From Bacteroides fragilis (GTDB lineage Bacteria; Bacteroidota; Bacteroidia; Bacteroidales; DTGW01): a DNA stretch of 64,000 bases. The translations under genes were made by a program, and so were the position numbers. The notes below the pieces were generated by a model. The model did no database searches. It saw nothing but the letters and a program-made list of their open reading frames with translations, and was not told where the DNA came from. Below, one piece after another: positions 26,630 to 35,416 of the stretch. The first letter of the stretch is position 1; each line of letters opens with the position of its first letter. Location: NCBI GenBank assembly GCA_945889005.1, contig CAMDBI010000014.1, positions 25,928-89,927 of the forward strand, written 5' to 3'.

Positions 26630-27676
26630 TTATTTTCTACTTTTGCGCAACAGCATCTTATTTATTGCTTTAGCAATGGCTGGGCCATAATATATAAACC
26701 CCGTGTATACCTGAACAAGGCTAGCTCCTGCCTCCATCTTTTCTAATGCATCGGAAGGCTCTATAATACCGCCCGACCCAATCATAGGTAGCTGACCATT
26801 GGTTTTTCGATGTATATAACGTATCAATTCGGTCGAATGCTTTTGTAAAGGAGCTCCACTGAGTCCGCCGTTTCCAATTTCTTTTATTTTATGTTCAGAG
26901 ATCGAAAGCTTGTCGCGAGTTACCGTTGTATTTGCAACCACAATTCCATCTGTAGTTGTTGTTTGTATAATTTGTAGCACATCGTCGACCTGATCGAAAT
27001 TCAAATCGGGCGATATTTTAAGTAGTACAGGCTTTTTAATATCAAACGCGTTACGTCGGTTCATGATTGCCTGCATAATATGCAACAACGAATCGTGATC
27101 TTGCAAGGCTTTTAGGTTCGAAACATTCGGACAACTTACATTAACAACGAAATAATCGACCCAAGGGTACAATTTTTCGAAACAATACAAGTAATCGTCA
27201 ACCGCATTTTCATTAGGTGTTGCAGTATTCTTACCAATGTTTCCACCAATAATTAAATCAGAAGGCTTTCTTTTTTTTAACTGCTCTACAGCATGATCTA
27301 CGCCCAAATTATTAAATCCCATTCGATTGATCAAAGCCTGGTCTTGCTTAATTCGAAAAATACGAGGTTTAGGATTTCCCCCCTGAGCTTTGGGAGTAAC
27401 AGTACCAATTTCGATAAACCCAAAACCAAATTTCGACATTTGATCGAAAAACCGAGCATCCTTATCGAAACCAGCTGCTAAGCCAACAGGGTTTTTGAAT
27501 CGAAGTCCACAAAACTCTTTTTCTAGACCTTTGCAGCACTTCGTGTACCACTTCGATACAAAAAAACCAATCAAGGGGATTTTAAAAGCGACTTTAAGAA
27601 TCTTAACAATTAAATGATGGACTTTCTCGGGATCCATCAAGAACATAAGAGGACGAACTATAGATTTGTACAACAT
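26630..27676 (-). CDS. pyrD: Dihydroorotate dehydrogenase (quinone), class 2
   Basis: A 348-residue FMN enzyme of pyrimidine synthesis that oxidises dihydroorotate to orotate with quinone as acceptor. The N terminus carries the membrane-associating helices of class 2 enzymes (PEKVHHLIVKILKVAFKIPLIGFF). Motifs: GLAAGFDKDA (FMN loop), EIGTVTPKAQGGNPKPRIFR, NRMGFNN, NVSCPN with the class 2 catalytic serine at Ser181, KISPDL, ANTTVTR, and GGLSGAPL and IGSGGI for phosphate binding. Length agrees with the family. It is read in the same direction as the XRE gene upstream, 19 bp away, so they may be co-transcribed. Confidence 0.96.
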   Translation of the reverse strand: MLYKSIVRPLMFLMDPEKVHHLIVKILKVAFKIPLIGFFVSKWYTKCCKGLEKEFCGLRFKNPVGLAAGFDKDARFFDQMSKFGFGFIEIGTVTPKAQGGNPKPRIFRIKQDQALINRMGFNNLGVDHAVEQLKKRKPSDLIIGGNIGKNTATPNENAVDDYLYCFEKLYPWVDYFVVNVSCPNVSNLKALQDHDSLLHIMQAIMNRRNAFDIKKPVLLKISPDLNFDQVDDVLQIIQTTTTDGIVVANTTVTRDKLSISEHKIKEIGNGGLSGAPLQKHSTELIRYIHRKTNGQLPMIGSGGIIEPSDALEKMEAGASLVQVYTGFIYYGPAIAKAINKMLLRKSRK

Positions 27677-27695
27677 TTTTTATTTACAAAAATAG

Positions 27696-28151
27696 CTATT
27701 TTGATGGAATATATTGCTCAAAGCTACCATCTGAATAAAATAGTAATACTTTTTCCAGACTTTTTGAAATATCGATTTGTGTCGACGAACTACTAGTTAC
27801 ATTTGTAATCTTTCGGTCGGCTACTGAATTTACATTTGTATCATTAGATATATTACTGTAAATAGGAGCATTTTCATCTTCAACCATCTTAGGTTTATAA
27901 TCAATTACAGACTGTTTAGAAATATTGTCATTATTATCAATCGATTTATACATATTCCCTTTGCCGGTAAGAAGCCATTCGGGGTTCAAACGATCATATT
28001 GATCAATTATTTTAATAATAAGGTCGTAACCCGGATTGTTTCGTCCCGATAATATGTGAGATATACTCGATCGTTGAATGCCTAATACGTCGGCAAATTT
28101 CGAAGGACTAATATTCTCCTTTATTAAAAATTTTTGGATCTGTTCTCTCAT
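27696..28151 (-). CDS. XRE-family transcriptional regulator
   Basis: A 151-residue protein. Residues 1-65 form a Cro/C1-type helix-turn-helix: FLIKENISPSKFADVLGIQRSSISHILSGRNNPGYDLIIKII, then PEWLLTGKGNMY, a phrase frequent in Bacteroidota XRE regulators. The C-terminal half is polar and probably disordered, ending VLLFYSDGSFEQYIPSK. No peptidase domain, so it is not a LexA/CI-type self-cleaving repressor. A large palindrome sits directly upstream of its start (28171-28214), suggesting autoregulation. pyrD follows. Confidence 0.88.
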   Translation of the reverse strand: MREQIQKFLIKENISPSKFADVLGIQRSSISHILSGRNNPGYDLIIKIIDQYDRLNPEWLLTGKGNMYKSIDNNDNISKQSVIDYKPKMVEDENAPIYSNISNDTNVNSVADRKITNVTSSSSTQIDISKSLEKVLLFYSDGSFEQYIPSK

Positions 28152-28225
28152 TGTTTACAAATATAAATTCACAATACTTAATATGATTACAATTGTAATT
28201 ATATTAAGTATTGTCAAATGTAAAC
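28152..28225. promoter_or_regulatory. Large nested palindrome, probable XRE operator
   Basis: A 44-bp near-perfect palindrome (28171-28214; only one position and its mate break symmetry, centre ACAATTGT) is flanked by TGTTTACA (28152-28159) and its reverse complement TGTAAACA (28218-28225). The whole lies directly upstream of the XRE start codon. Symmetry at two levels fits binding of one or more repressor dimers. Confidence 0.6.
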
Positions 28226-28832
28226 ATATTTTAGATTTCTGTTACAAAAAACAAATTAAATTTTTACTAAGAACCATAATAAGACTATTATATAAAATAT
28301 TATAAAAGCATAAAAAAATATGCAAAAGACAAAGTAAAAAGGCTGTTAATCATATTTACAAGGTTTGTATATTAGACATAACAACCAACTCAATTTTCAG
28401 ATGACTTTTGAAAGAAATATACATAGACCTCGCTCATTATTTTCTTTTTCAATCACATTGAGCGAGATCGAAATGCATTTAAAAAGTTTTTTAAATAGAT
28501 ACCCAATAAATTCGGAATTAAATATAGGGCATTATATAAAGATTAATGTTTTACTTAATATAATATATATATATAACTGGAATACAATGTTATATAATAA
28601 AAAAATAATGATATATGATCTAAAAACTGTAATTATGTCAAGAAAAAGGCTTTAGTATTTAAACATATAGTTAATATAAATGCTATAAAATTATGAATAA
28701 CAGATATTTGAATAATATTAATTGATTTAAAAACGACGTTTTAGAGTTGTGTTACAAATGTATACAATGCCTGTATTTCATTATGATTAATAAGTATTAA
28801 CCTATCCTCAATACTATTTACACATGTAAACA
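28226..28832. other. Intergenic region, no supported gene
   Basis: About 600 bp of very AT-rich sequence. It holds an inverted repeat CTCGCTCA (28429-28436) / TGAGCGAG (28459-28466), like the cores of interspersed repeats in this phylum, and TTTACACATGTAAA (28817-28830), which shares half-sites with the XRE operator. A 96-codon frame at 28365-28655 starts with TTG, runs through the repeat and is rejected. Confidence 0.5.
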
Positions 28833-31757
28833 CTATAATAATGCCTCATAAAGTATTTCAATCGGATGAAGTGCTTTTTTCCCAGTTCCATCTGTAATTT
28901 GTTGACGACAACTAGTCCCTGAAGCCGATATTTCTATATCGGCAGATGTTTTTCTGATTGCCGGAAAAAGAACCAACTCTCCTATTTTCATCGAAATTTG
29001 GTAGTGTTCCTTTTCAAACCCGAACGATCCGGCCATACCACAACAACCCGAGGGTATTTCTTCTACTTTGTAATGCTGAGGTATCGACAACATTTTTTTA
29101 ATGCTTTGAGTGCTGGCTATTGATTTTTGCTGACAATGCCCGTGTATTTTGATGTTTTTTATGTTTTGGGTAAATTTCGAAGAGTCGATATTTCCTTTGT
29201 CAAATTCGTTGGCTATAAATTCGTCGAACAACAATACGTTTTTGGCTAGTTCCTGAGTTTTGTTTTTCATATCGACCGACGACATGAGGTCTATATATTC
29301 GTCTCTAAATGTCAATATTGCCGATGGTTCTATACCTACCAGAGGGCAATTGGTATTAACTATTTTCGAAAATATCTCTACGTTTTTTCGGGCTATTATT
29401 TGTGCTTTTTTAACCAATCCTTTCGACAAATAAGTTCTGCCACTTTCGAGGTGTTGAACAAAATATATTTTATAGTCTAACTTATTGAGCAACATACAAG
29501 CCTTTATACCCAACTGGCTTTCGTTGTAGTTTGTAAACTCATCGACAAATAAGTAAATTTCTTTTTGAGGCTTGACAAGCCTTTTATTTAATATGTTTAG
29601 ATTCTTTTTTGCCCATTTTTCAAAAGTAATATTAGACACTTGAGGCAACTTTCTTTTTGTCGAAAAACCAATTGTTTTTTTAACAATAATGGCAGTTAAT
29701 TTATTAGAAACAAAGAAATTGTATACACTTGGAAGCAGAGCACCCAATTGATTTATTTTTGTAAAATTTGCCACTAACCACGAACGTACAGGTACTCCAT
29801 GAATATCGTAATATTGTTGCAAAAATTCCGCTTTTAGTTTAGCAACATCGACTCCCGAAGGACATTCAGATTTGCAAGCCTTACAACTCAAGCAAAGGTC
29901 GAATATTTGATATAGTTCTTTATTGTCATACGGATTTTCAGTGCCCGAACGACTCAATACCTCGCGCAACATATTGGCACGTGCTCGTGTCGTGTTCTTC
30001 TCGTGGCGAGTAGCCATGTAACTAGGACACATAGTACCACCTATGATTTCGGTTTTTCGACAATCGCCCGACCCATTGCATTTTTCGGCCATACGTAAAA
30101 TACCTTGCGATTCGGAAAAGTCGAAATACGTTTTGAATTCTTTTTCATTATCAACTCCCTCGTATCGCAAGCTTTGATCCATGGGAGGCGTATGAGTAAT
30201 TTTCCCGGGGTTTAAAATATTATCGGGATCCCATGTTTTTTTCAAATCAATACATAATTCATAATTGTGTTGACCAATAATAATAGGAATAAACTCACCC
30301 CTCAATCGGCCATCGCCATGTTCGCCGCTAAGCGACCCTCGGTATTTTTTTACAATATGTGCCGTTTCGGTAGCTATCTGGCGAAACAATTGGAGATGAT
30401 TCGGGTCTTTCAAATTAAGTACTGGACGCAAGTGCAACTCGCCAGTAGCGATATGTGCATGAAACACACAAGTCAGATCATTTTTTTTAAGCATTTGTTT
30501 AATATCGGCCATATAACTATCGAGCTGATACGGACTTACAGCCGTATCTTCGATGAGCGAAACTGGCTTGGCATCGCCTGGCAGGTTCGACAAAAGTCCC
30601 AATGCGGCTTTTCGAAGTGCCCATACTTTGTTTATATCCGATCCATATAAAACAGGGAAATGATAGCCTAATGCCAATTGTCTCATTTCTTGTTCCATAT
30701 TGTGCGCCATGAGGTCAATTTCTTCTTTGGTTTCGCGCGCCCATTCGACTACTATAATGGCACCCGGATTGCCATTAATAAAAAAACGGTTTTTTCGTTG
30801 TTCAATATTGTCTTTTGTACAATTGAGTATAATATCGTCGATGAGTTCAATGGCTCCCGGTTTGTATTTAAGAGCAATTAAATTGCCCTTAATGGCTTGT
30901 TCCAATGTCTCGAAATGAATACAAACCACGGCTTTTTCTTTTGGAGGCAGGTCGACCAGGTTAAGTTTTATTTCTGTTAAAAACATTAAAGTGCCTTCCG
31001 AACCAGCTATAAGCTTCGAAAAATTGAATTTTTCTTTACCTTCTGTAAATACCTCAGTTTCTAACAATAAATCGATAGCGTATCCGGTATTGCGCCTTTT
31101 GTTTGATGGGTCGGGGTATTGCTGCCTAATGTTTTTTTGATTATTTTCATCACTAAGAATAGTTGATATATGTCGGTATATTTGACCTTCCAATCCTTCT
31201 GCACAGGTTTTATCTTCAAATTCTTTCTTGCTTAACTCTTTAAAATGCATTTGATTACCATCAGACAATACACCTTTTACTTCAAGTAAATGATCGCGGG
31301 TACTTCCATAAATTAGCGAATGCGCTCCACAAGCATTGTTTCCAACCATACCACCAACCATACAACGATTCGAAGTCGAAGTTTCGGGTCCAAAAAATAA
31401 TCCTAAGGGTTTCAACACGCAGTTTAATTCGTCGAGCACTACACCAGGCTGAACACGCACCCATTTTTCTTCCGAATTGATCTCAATAATTTGAGTCATA
31501 TACCTCGAAATATCGACCACCATTCCTTTTCCAACACATTGACCTGCAAGCGAAGTTCCCGCAGCACGTGGAATAATACCTATTTTATATTTATTGGCAT
31601 ATCGTAAAATCTCGACTATATCGTTGTTCGATTTAGGATAGGCTACAGCAATCGGCAGTTCCCTGTATGCCGAGGCATCGGTTGCATATATAATTTTATG
31701 AATAATGTCGGTATATAATTCGCCTTCAATTTTTTGCGCAAGTAGTTGGAAATTCAT
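28833..31757 (-). CDS. FAD-linked oxidase fused to Fe-S/CCG domain (D-lactate or glycolate dehydrogenase-like)
   Basis: About 974 residues from the ATG at 31757 (MNFQLLAQ); a TTG six codons upstream is less likely. The N-terminal part is a FAD_binding_4 domain (PRAAGTSLAGQ, GGMVGNNACG) followed by a FAD-oxidase C domain (about 250-540, ending SLSGEHGDGRLRGEF and DPDNILNPGKI). Next come two cysteine clusters (CNGSGDC and, near 622-635, CLSCKACKSEC) for 4Fe-4S centres, and a CCG domain (HGHCQQK, PSGCCGMAGSFGFE). This GlcD-GlpC fusion oxidises a 2-hydroxy acid, probably D-lactate, feeding electrons to the respiratory chain. The exact substrate is inferred. Divergent from pta, with an intergenic region of about 120 bp. 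Confidence 0.9.
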   Translation of the reverse strand: MNFQLLAQKIEGELYTDIIHKIIYATDASAYRELPIAVAYPKSNNDIVEILRYANKYKIGIIPRAAGTSLAGQCVGKGMVVDISRYMTQIIEINSEEKWVRVQPGVVLDELNCVLKPLGLFFGPETSTSNRCMVGGMVGNNACGAHSLIYGSTRDHLLEVKGVLSDGNQMHFKELSKKEFEDKTCAEGLEGQIYRHISTILSDENNQKNIRQQYPDPSNKRRNTGYAIDLLLETEVFTEGKEKFNFSKLIAGSEGTLMFLTEIKLNLVDLPPKEKAVVCIHFETLEQAIKGNLIALKYKPGAIELIDDIILNCTKDNIEQRKNRFFINGNPGAIIVVEWARETKEEIDLMAHNMEQEMRQLALGYHFPVLYGSDINKVWALRKAALGLLSNLPGDAKPVSLIEDTAVSPYQLDSYMADIKQMLKKNDLTCVFHAHIATGELHLRPVLNLKDPNHLQLFRQIATETAHIVKKYRGSLSGEHGDGRLRGEFIPIIIGQHNYELCIDLKKTWDPDNILNPGKITHTPPMDQSLRYEGVDNEKEFKTYFDFSESQGILRMAEKCNGSGDCRKTEIIGGTMCPSYMATRHEKNTTRARANMLREVLSRSGTENPYDNKELYQIFDLCLSCKACKSECPSGVDVAKLKAEFLQQYYDIHGVPVRSWLVANFTKINQLGALLPSVYNFFVSNKLTAIIVKKTIGFSTKRKLPQVSNITFEKWAKKNLNILNKRLVKPQKEIYLFVDEFTNYNESQLGIKACMLLNKLDYKIYFVQHLESGRTYLSKGLVKKAQIIARKNVEIFSKIVNTNCPLVGIEPSAILTFRDEYIDLMSSVDMKNKTQELAKNVLLFDEFIANEFDKGNIDSSKFTQNIKNIKIHGHCQQKSIASTQSIKKMLSIPQHYKVEEIPSGCCGMAGSFGFEKEHYQISMKIGELVLFPAIRKTSADIEISASGTSCRQQITDGTGKKALHPIEILYEALL

Positions 31758-31881
31758 TTTTATTTTATTTATCAAACTACAATAATAAACAAAAAAATAT
31801 ATAAGAAAAATGATTGATCGATAGTCTTTTTTCAGTAAATTTAAACAAGTTTTTTAAAAACAAATAAAATACTGATTTATA

Positions 31882-32883
31882 ATGGATTTGTTGAGCAAAA
31901 TTAAAGAAAATGCGCGAAAGCTAAATAAAAGAATTGTACTTCCCGAAGGTACAGAAGAGAGAACCATAAAAGCCGCCGATGAGATTATTGGCGATAAGCT
32001 TGCTCAAATAATATTGTTGGGTAACAGGGAAGCAATACTGTCTGAGGCAAAACGTTTAAACCTTAAAAATATTGACCAAGCAACCATAATCGATCCACTT
32101 GCCCACGAAAAGAAAGAGCATTACATCAACCTAATGGTTGAGCTACGCAAAGACAAAGGGCTTACCAAAGAACAGGCATCGAAACTTATCGAAAATCCAT
32201 TATATTTAGGAACATTAATAATCAAAAACGGCGATGCCGATGGCGAAGTAGCAGGGGCTATCAATGCAACGGGCGATGTACTGCGACCAGCCTTTCAGTT
32301 TGTAAAAACTAAACCCGGAATTTCGGTGGTTTCGGGGGCTTTTATCATGCTATTGCCCGACAAAAGTTTTGGAGACGATGGTATTATGGTCTTTGCCGAT
32401 TGTGCTGTTCACCCCAATCCGACCGACAAAGAACTGGCTCAAATAGCGGTCGAAACAGCCAAAACGACAAAAGCCATTGCAGGTATTGAGCCGCGGGTAG
32501 CCATGCTCAGTTTTTCGACCAAGGGAAGTGCCAAACACGAAATGTGCGATAAAGTAATTAGTGCAACACAGATTGCCAAAGAAATAGCTCCTTGGTTGAA
32601 AATAGATGGCGAGTTGCAAGCCGATGCAGCTATTATTCAGGCTATTGGAAAAAGCAAGGCTCCCGGAAGCGAAATTGCAGGTAATGCCAATGTGTTGGTA
32701 TTCCCAACCTTAGAAACAGGAAACATTGCCTATAAACTCGTTCAACGTATGGCGCATGCTGAGGCCATAGGGCCCATTCTTCAAGGTATGGCTGCTCCGA
32801 TCAACGATTTGTCGAGAGGTTGCTCGGTGAGTGATATAGTAAGTTTGGTTGCTATTACGGCAAATCAGGCCGGGGGAATGTAA
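31882..32883 (+). CDS. pta: Phosphate acetyltransferase
   Basis: A 333-residue enzyme of the short PTA/PTB type, converting acetyl-CoA and phosphate to acetyl phosphate. Motifs: KRIVLPEGTEERTIKAADEI at the start, GDADGEVAGAINATGDVLRPAFQ, SGAFIMLLPD, FADCAVHPNPT, MLSFSTKGSAKHE, DGELQADAAI, NVLVFPTLETGNIAYKLVQR and NDLSRGCSVSDIV. It lacks the extra N-terminal domains of long Pta enzymes. ackA lies 1.3 kb downstream on the same strand with a dehydrogenase gene between them, so the set forms an acetate/ATP route. Confidence 0.96.
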   Translation: MDLLSKIKENARKLNKRIVLPEGTEERTIKAADEIIGDKLAQIILLGNREAILSEAKRLNLKNIDQATIIDPLAHEKKEHYINLMVELRKDKGLTKEQASKLIENPLYLGTLIIKNGDADGEVAGAINATGDVLRPAFQFVKTKPGISVVSGAFIMLLPDKSFGDDGIMVFADCAVHPNPTDKELAQIAVETAKTTKAIAGIEPRVAMLSFSTKGSAKHEMCDKVISATQIAKEIAPWLKIDGELQADAAIIQAIGKSKAPGSEIAGNANVLVFPTLETGNIAYKLVQRMAHAEAIGPILQGMAAPINDLSRGCSVSDIVSLVAITANQAGGM

Positions 32884-32973
32884 TTGTAAATTATTAAATA
32901 ATTAGTATATTATTAAATTGGTTATACTACTTCTTTTGTGGAAAGAATTATGATTTGATAAAGTTAGAAGACG

Positions 32974-33017
32974 GAAGACGGAAGTATAGTTACTTCGGGC
33001 TTCGGACTTCCGACTTC
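32974..33017. repeat. Inverted-repeat remnant between pta and the dehydrogenase gene
   Basis: GAAGACGGAAGT (32974-32985) and ACTTCCGACTTC (33006-33017) are near-perfect inverted arms, preceded by another GAAGACG. GACGGAAG-type stretches recur in non-coding parts of many Bacteroidota genomes, so this is probably a mobile-repeat relic; it could also form a transcript hairpin. Confidence 0.5.
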
Positions 33018-33095
33018 TTACAAAGACCTAGTAAAAATTGCAATATTGATTCTACACGCATAAAAGTAGAAGTACCAAAAAAAAATTAAAATACA

Positions 33096-34076
33096 ATGAG
33101 TGAGCAAATTATAGAAACAATTGAAGACTATGCACTAAGTACCAAGTTATCGAAAAAAGGAACCATTCAAAAAGTTGGGGTAATCGGTTGTGGTACAATG
33201 GGTCAGGAAATTACCCGTTTAATTAGTCAGGGAGGAATGGAAGTTGTATTTCTCGATGTGTCGGAAGAAAAAGTAAAAGAGATTTATCATCTTATAGAAT
33301 TGCAGTTGGATGAAGAAATAAACCGTTGGGGTTTAACCCAATCGGATAAAAAAGCAATTTTATCGAGAATAAGTGGAACGGTAAATTATTCTGATATAAA
33401 AGATTGCGACTTAATAATAGAATCGGTCAATACCAAGAAATCGACTTCGAACCTAGAGGTTCGTAAAGAAGTATTTCGGAAAATTGAAGAAGTAGTTTCG
33501 TCAGAGTGCATTATGTGTTCCAACAATTCGACGTTAATGATCTCCGAAATAGCTGCATTGCTCAAAGAACCCGAAAGAGCTATAGGTTTACATTTTATGA
33601 GTCCTGCTCACAGTACCAAGATTGTTGAAGTGGTTAAAGGGATAGAAACCAGTCAAAAAACATACGAAACCACATGCAAATTTGCCAAAATGCTCGAAAA
33701 AAAGGTGATTACCATAAACGAGTCGCCCGGTCATATAAGTACCCGTTTAATTGTTGCTATAATAAACGAAGCATGCGAATTGCTTATGGAGGGGGTAGCA
33801 TCGGTCGAATCGATTGATAAAACCATGAAAATGGGATATAGTATGCAGTATGGTCCGTTTGAATTGGCCGATAGAATTGGCTTAGATAAGGTAGTGAAAT
33901 GGATGGACAATCTTTACCAGGAATATGGAATGATGAAATTTAAAGCTTCGCCAGTTATAAAACGCTTGGTAAGAGCCAATTATCACGGTAAGAAGGGTGG
34001 AAAAGGTTTTTATAAATATGAAAATGGAAAAATTTCTGCCGAAACGATTATTAGCACCGAGTTTAAAATGCAATAA
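33096..34076 (+). CDS. 3-Hydroxyacyl-CoA (3-hydroxybutyryl-CoA) dehydrogenase
   Basis: A 326-residue NAD-dependent enzyme. The N-terminal Rossmann fold opens with VGVIGCGTMGQEITR (GxGxxG at about 29-34) and has LIIESV and SNNST loops; the catalytic motif is IGLHFMSPAH followed by VVKG, and the C-terminal dimer domain has NESPGHISTRLIVAIINEA and a final KGGKGFYKY. It reduces acetoacetyl-CoA or oxidises 3-hydroxyacyl-CoA, in butyrate formation or fatty-acid breakdown. It is placed between pta and ackA, so the three may serve one fermentation branch. No thiolase or crotonase is in view, so the direction of the pathway is open. Confidence 0.92.
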   Translation: MSEQIIETIEDYALSTKLSKKGTIQKVGVIGCGTMGQEITRLISQGGMEVVFLDVSEEKVKEIYHLIELQLDEEINRWGLTQSDKKAILSRISGTVNYSDIKDCDLIIESVNTKKSTSNLEVRKEVFRKIEEVVSSECIMCSNNSTLMISEIAALLKEPERAIGLHFMSPAHSTKIVEVVKGIETSQKTYETTCKFAKMLEKKVITINESPGHISTRLIVAIINEACELLMEGVASVESIDKTMKMGYSMQYGPFELADRIGLDKVVKWMDNLYQEYGMMKFKASPVIKRLVRANYHGKKGGKGFYKYENGKISAETIISTEFKMQ

Positions 34077-34189
34077 AAATTAGTTGAAAGTATAAAGTGG
34101 AAAGTTTATAAAGTTGATAAAGTTGATGCTTGTCAAAAATTTATATGCAAGTAGATTAATAAAAATAAAGAATATCTAAATAAGAGATA

Positions 34190-35416
34190 ATGAAAGTAAT
34201 AGTATTGAATTGTGGGAGTTCGTCGATCAAATATCAGCTTTTTGATATGTCGCAGAAAAGTGTTATGGCAAAAGGCGTGGTAGAGAAATTGGGTTTACAC
34301 GGATCGTTTTTGAAATACGAGGATCATAAAGGAAATGTAATTAAGCTTGAAGGTGAAATAGTTGACCATCAGGCTGGTATCGAGTATATTTTAGGAATTC
34401 TCACGAGCAAAAAAAGAGGTGTTTTGACCAACTACAACGAGATAGACGCAATAGGACATCGTGTGGTACTTGGAGGAGAAGAATTTAAAAATTCGGTCTA
34501 TATCGATGGGCACGTATTACAAAAAATTGAAGAATATTCGGCTTTAGCCCCTTTGCACAATCCTGCAAACCTACGAGGTATTTATGCAATGCAAGCATTG
34601 CTTCCCGAAACCCCACAGGTGGCAACATTCGACACTGCTTTTCATCAAACCATGCCGGAGTATGCATATATGTATGCAATTCCCTATTCGCTTTACAAGA
34701 AATATGGCATTAGGCGTTATGGTTTTCATGGAACCAGTCACAGTTTTGTATCGAAAAGAGCATGTGAAATCTTAAACGTCGACTATAATAAACAAAAAAT
34801 AATTACATGTCACTTAGGCAATGGAGCTTCGGTTGCAGCTATTTTGAATGGCCAATCGGTCGATACCTCTATGGGTTTAACTCCTGTTGAAGGCTTAATT
34901 ATGGGCACCCGATCGGGCGATATCGATCCGAGTATCATTCCTTTTATTATGAGTAAAGAAGATGTCGATGTACCTACGGCCAATACCATTGTCAATAAAC
35001 ACAGTGGAATGCTTGGAATTACAGGAGTATCGTCCGATATGCGTGAAATTATACAAGCAGCCGATAATGGCAACGAGAGAGCCAAGCTTGGGATCGATAT
35101 GTATGAGTATAGAATCAAAAAATATATCGGATCGTATGCTGCAGCTATGGGAGGTGTCGATCTCATTATTTTTACAGGTGGTGTAGGCGAAAACAATCCT
35201 CAAATACGTTACAATGTATGTAAAGATTTGGGTTTTATTGGTGTAGAGATAGACAAAAACGCAAATAATTGTCGTGGAGAGGAAAAAATTGCAACAACAA
35301 ATGCATCGAAGGTAAAAGTAATGGTAGTTCCCACCAATGAAGAATTGGTAATTGCCGAAGATACACAGACGATCGTAAGTAACATGAAAATTAAACCAAA
35401 AAACAGAGTGTGGTAA
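34190..35416 (+). CDS. ackA: Acetate kinase
   Basis: A 408-residue ASKHA-fold kinase turning acetyl phosphate and ADP into acetate and ATP. Motifs: VLNCGSSSIKYQLFD (phosphate-1), GHRVVLGGEEF, PLHNPANL, TFDTAFHQTMPEYAY, RRYGFHGTSH, CHLGNGASV, DTSMGLTPVEGLIMGTRSGDID, FTGGVGENN and VVPTNEEL. Length is normal. The stop codon overlaps the GTG start of a membrane histidine kinase, implying co-expression. Confidence 0.97.
   Translation: MKVIVLNCGSSSIKYQLFDMSQKSVMAKGVVEKLGLHGSFLKYEDHKGNVIKLEGEIVDHQAGIEYILGILTSKKRGVLTNYNEIDAIGHRVVLGGEEFKNSVYIDGHVLQKIEEYSALAPLHNPANLRGIYAMQALLPETPQVATFDTAFHQTMPEYAYMYAIPYSLYKKYGIRRYGFHGTSHSFVSKRACEILNVDYNKQKIITCHLGNGASVAAILNGQSVDTSMGLTPVEGLIMGTRSGDIDPSIIPFIMSKEDVDVPTANTIVNKHSGMLGITGVSSDMREIIQAADNGNERAKLGIDMYEYRIKKYIGSYAAAMGGVDLIIFTGGVGENNPQIRYNVCKDLGFIGVEIDKNANNCRGEEKIATTNASKVKVMVVPTNEELVIAEDTQTIVSNMKIKPKNRVW

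Noticed and set aside
28365..28655. 96-codon plus-strand frame
   Set aside because: It begins with TTG, has very biased composition (Ile, Asn, Tyr), no ribosome-binding site, and runs through the CTCGCTCA/TGAGCGAG inverted repeat.
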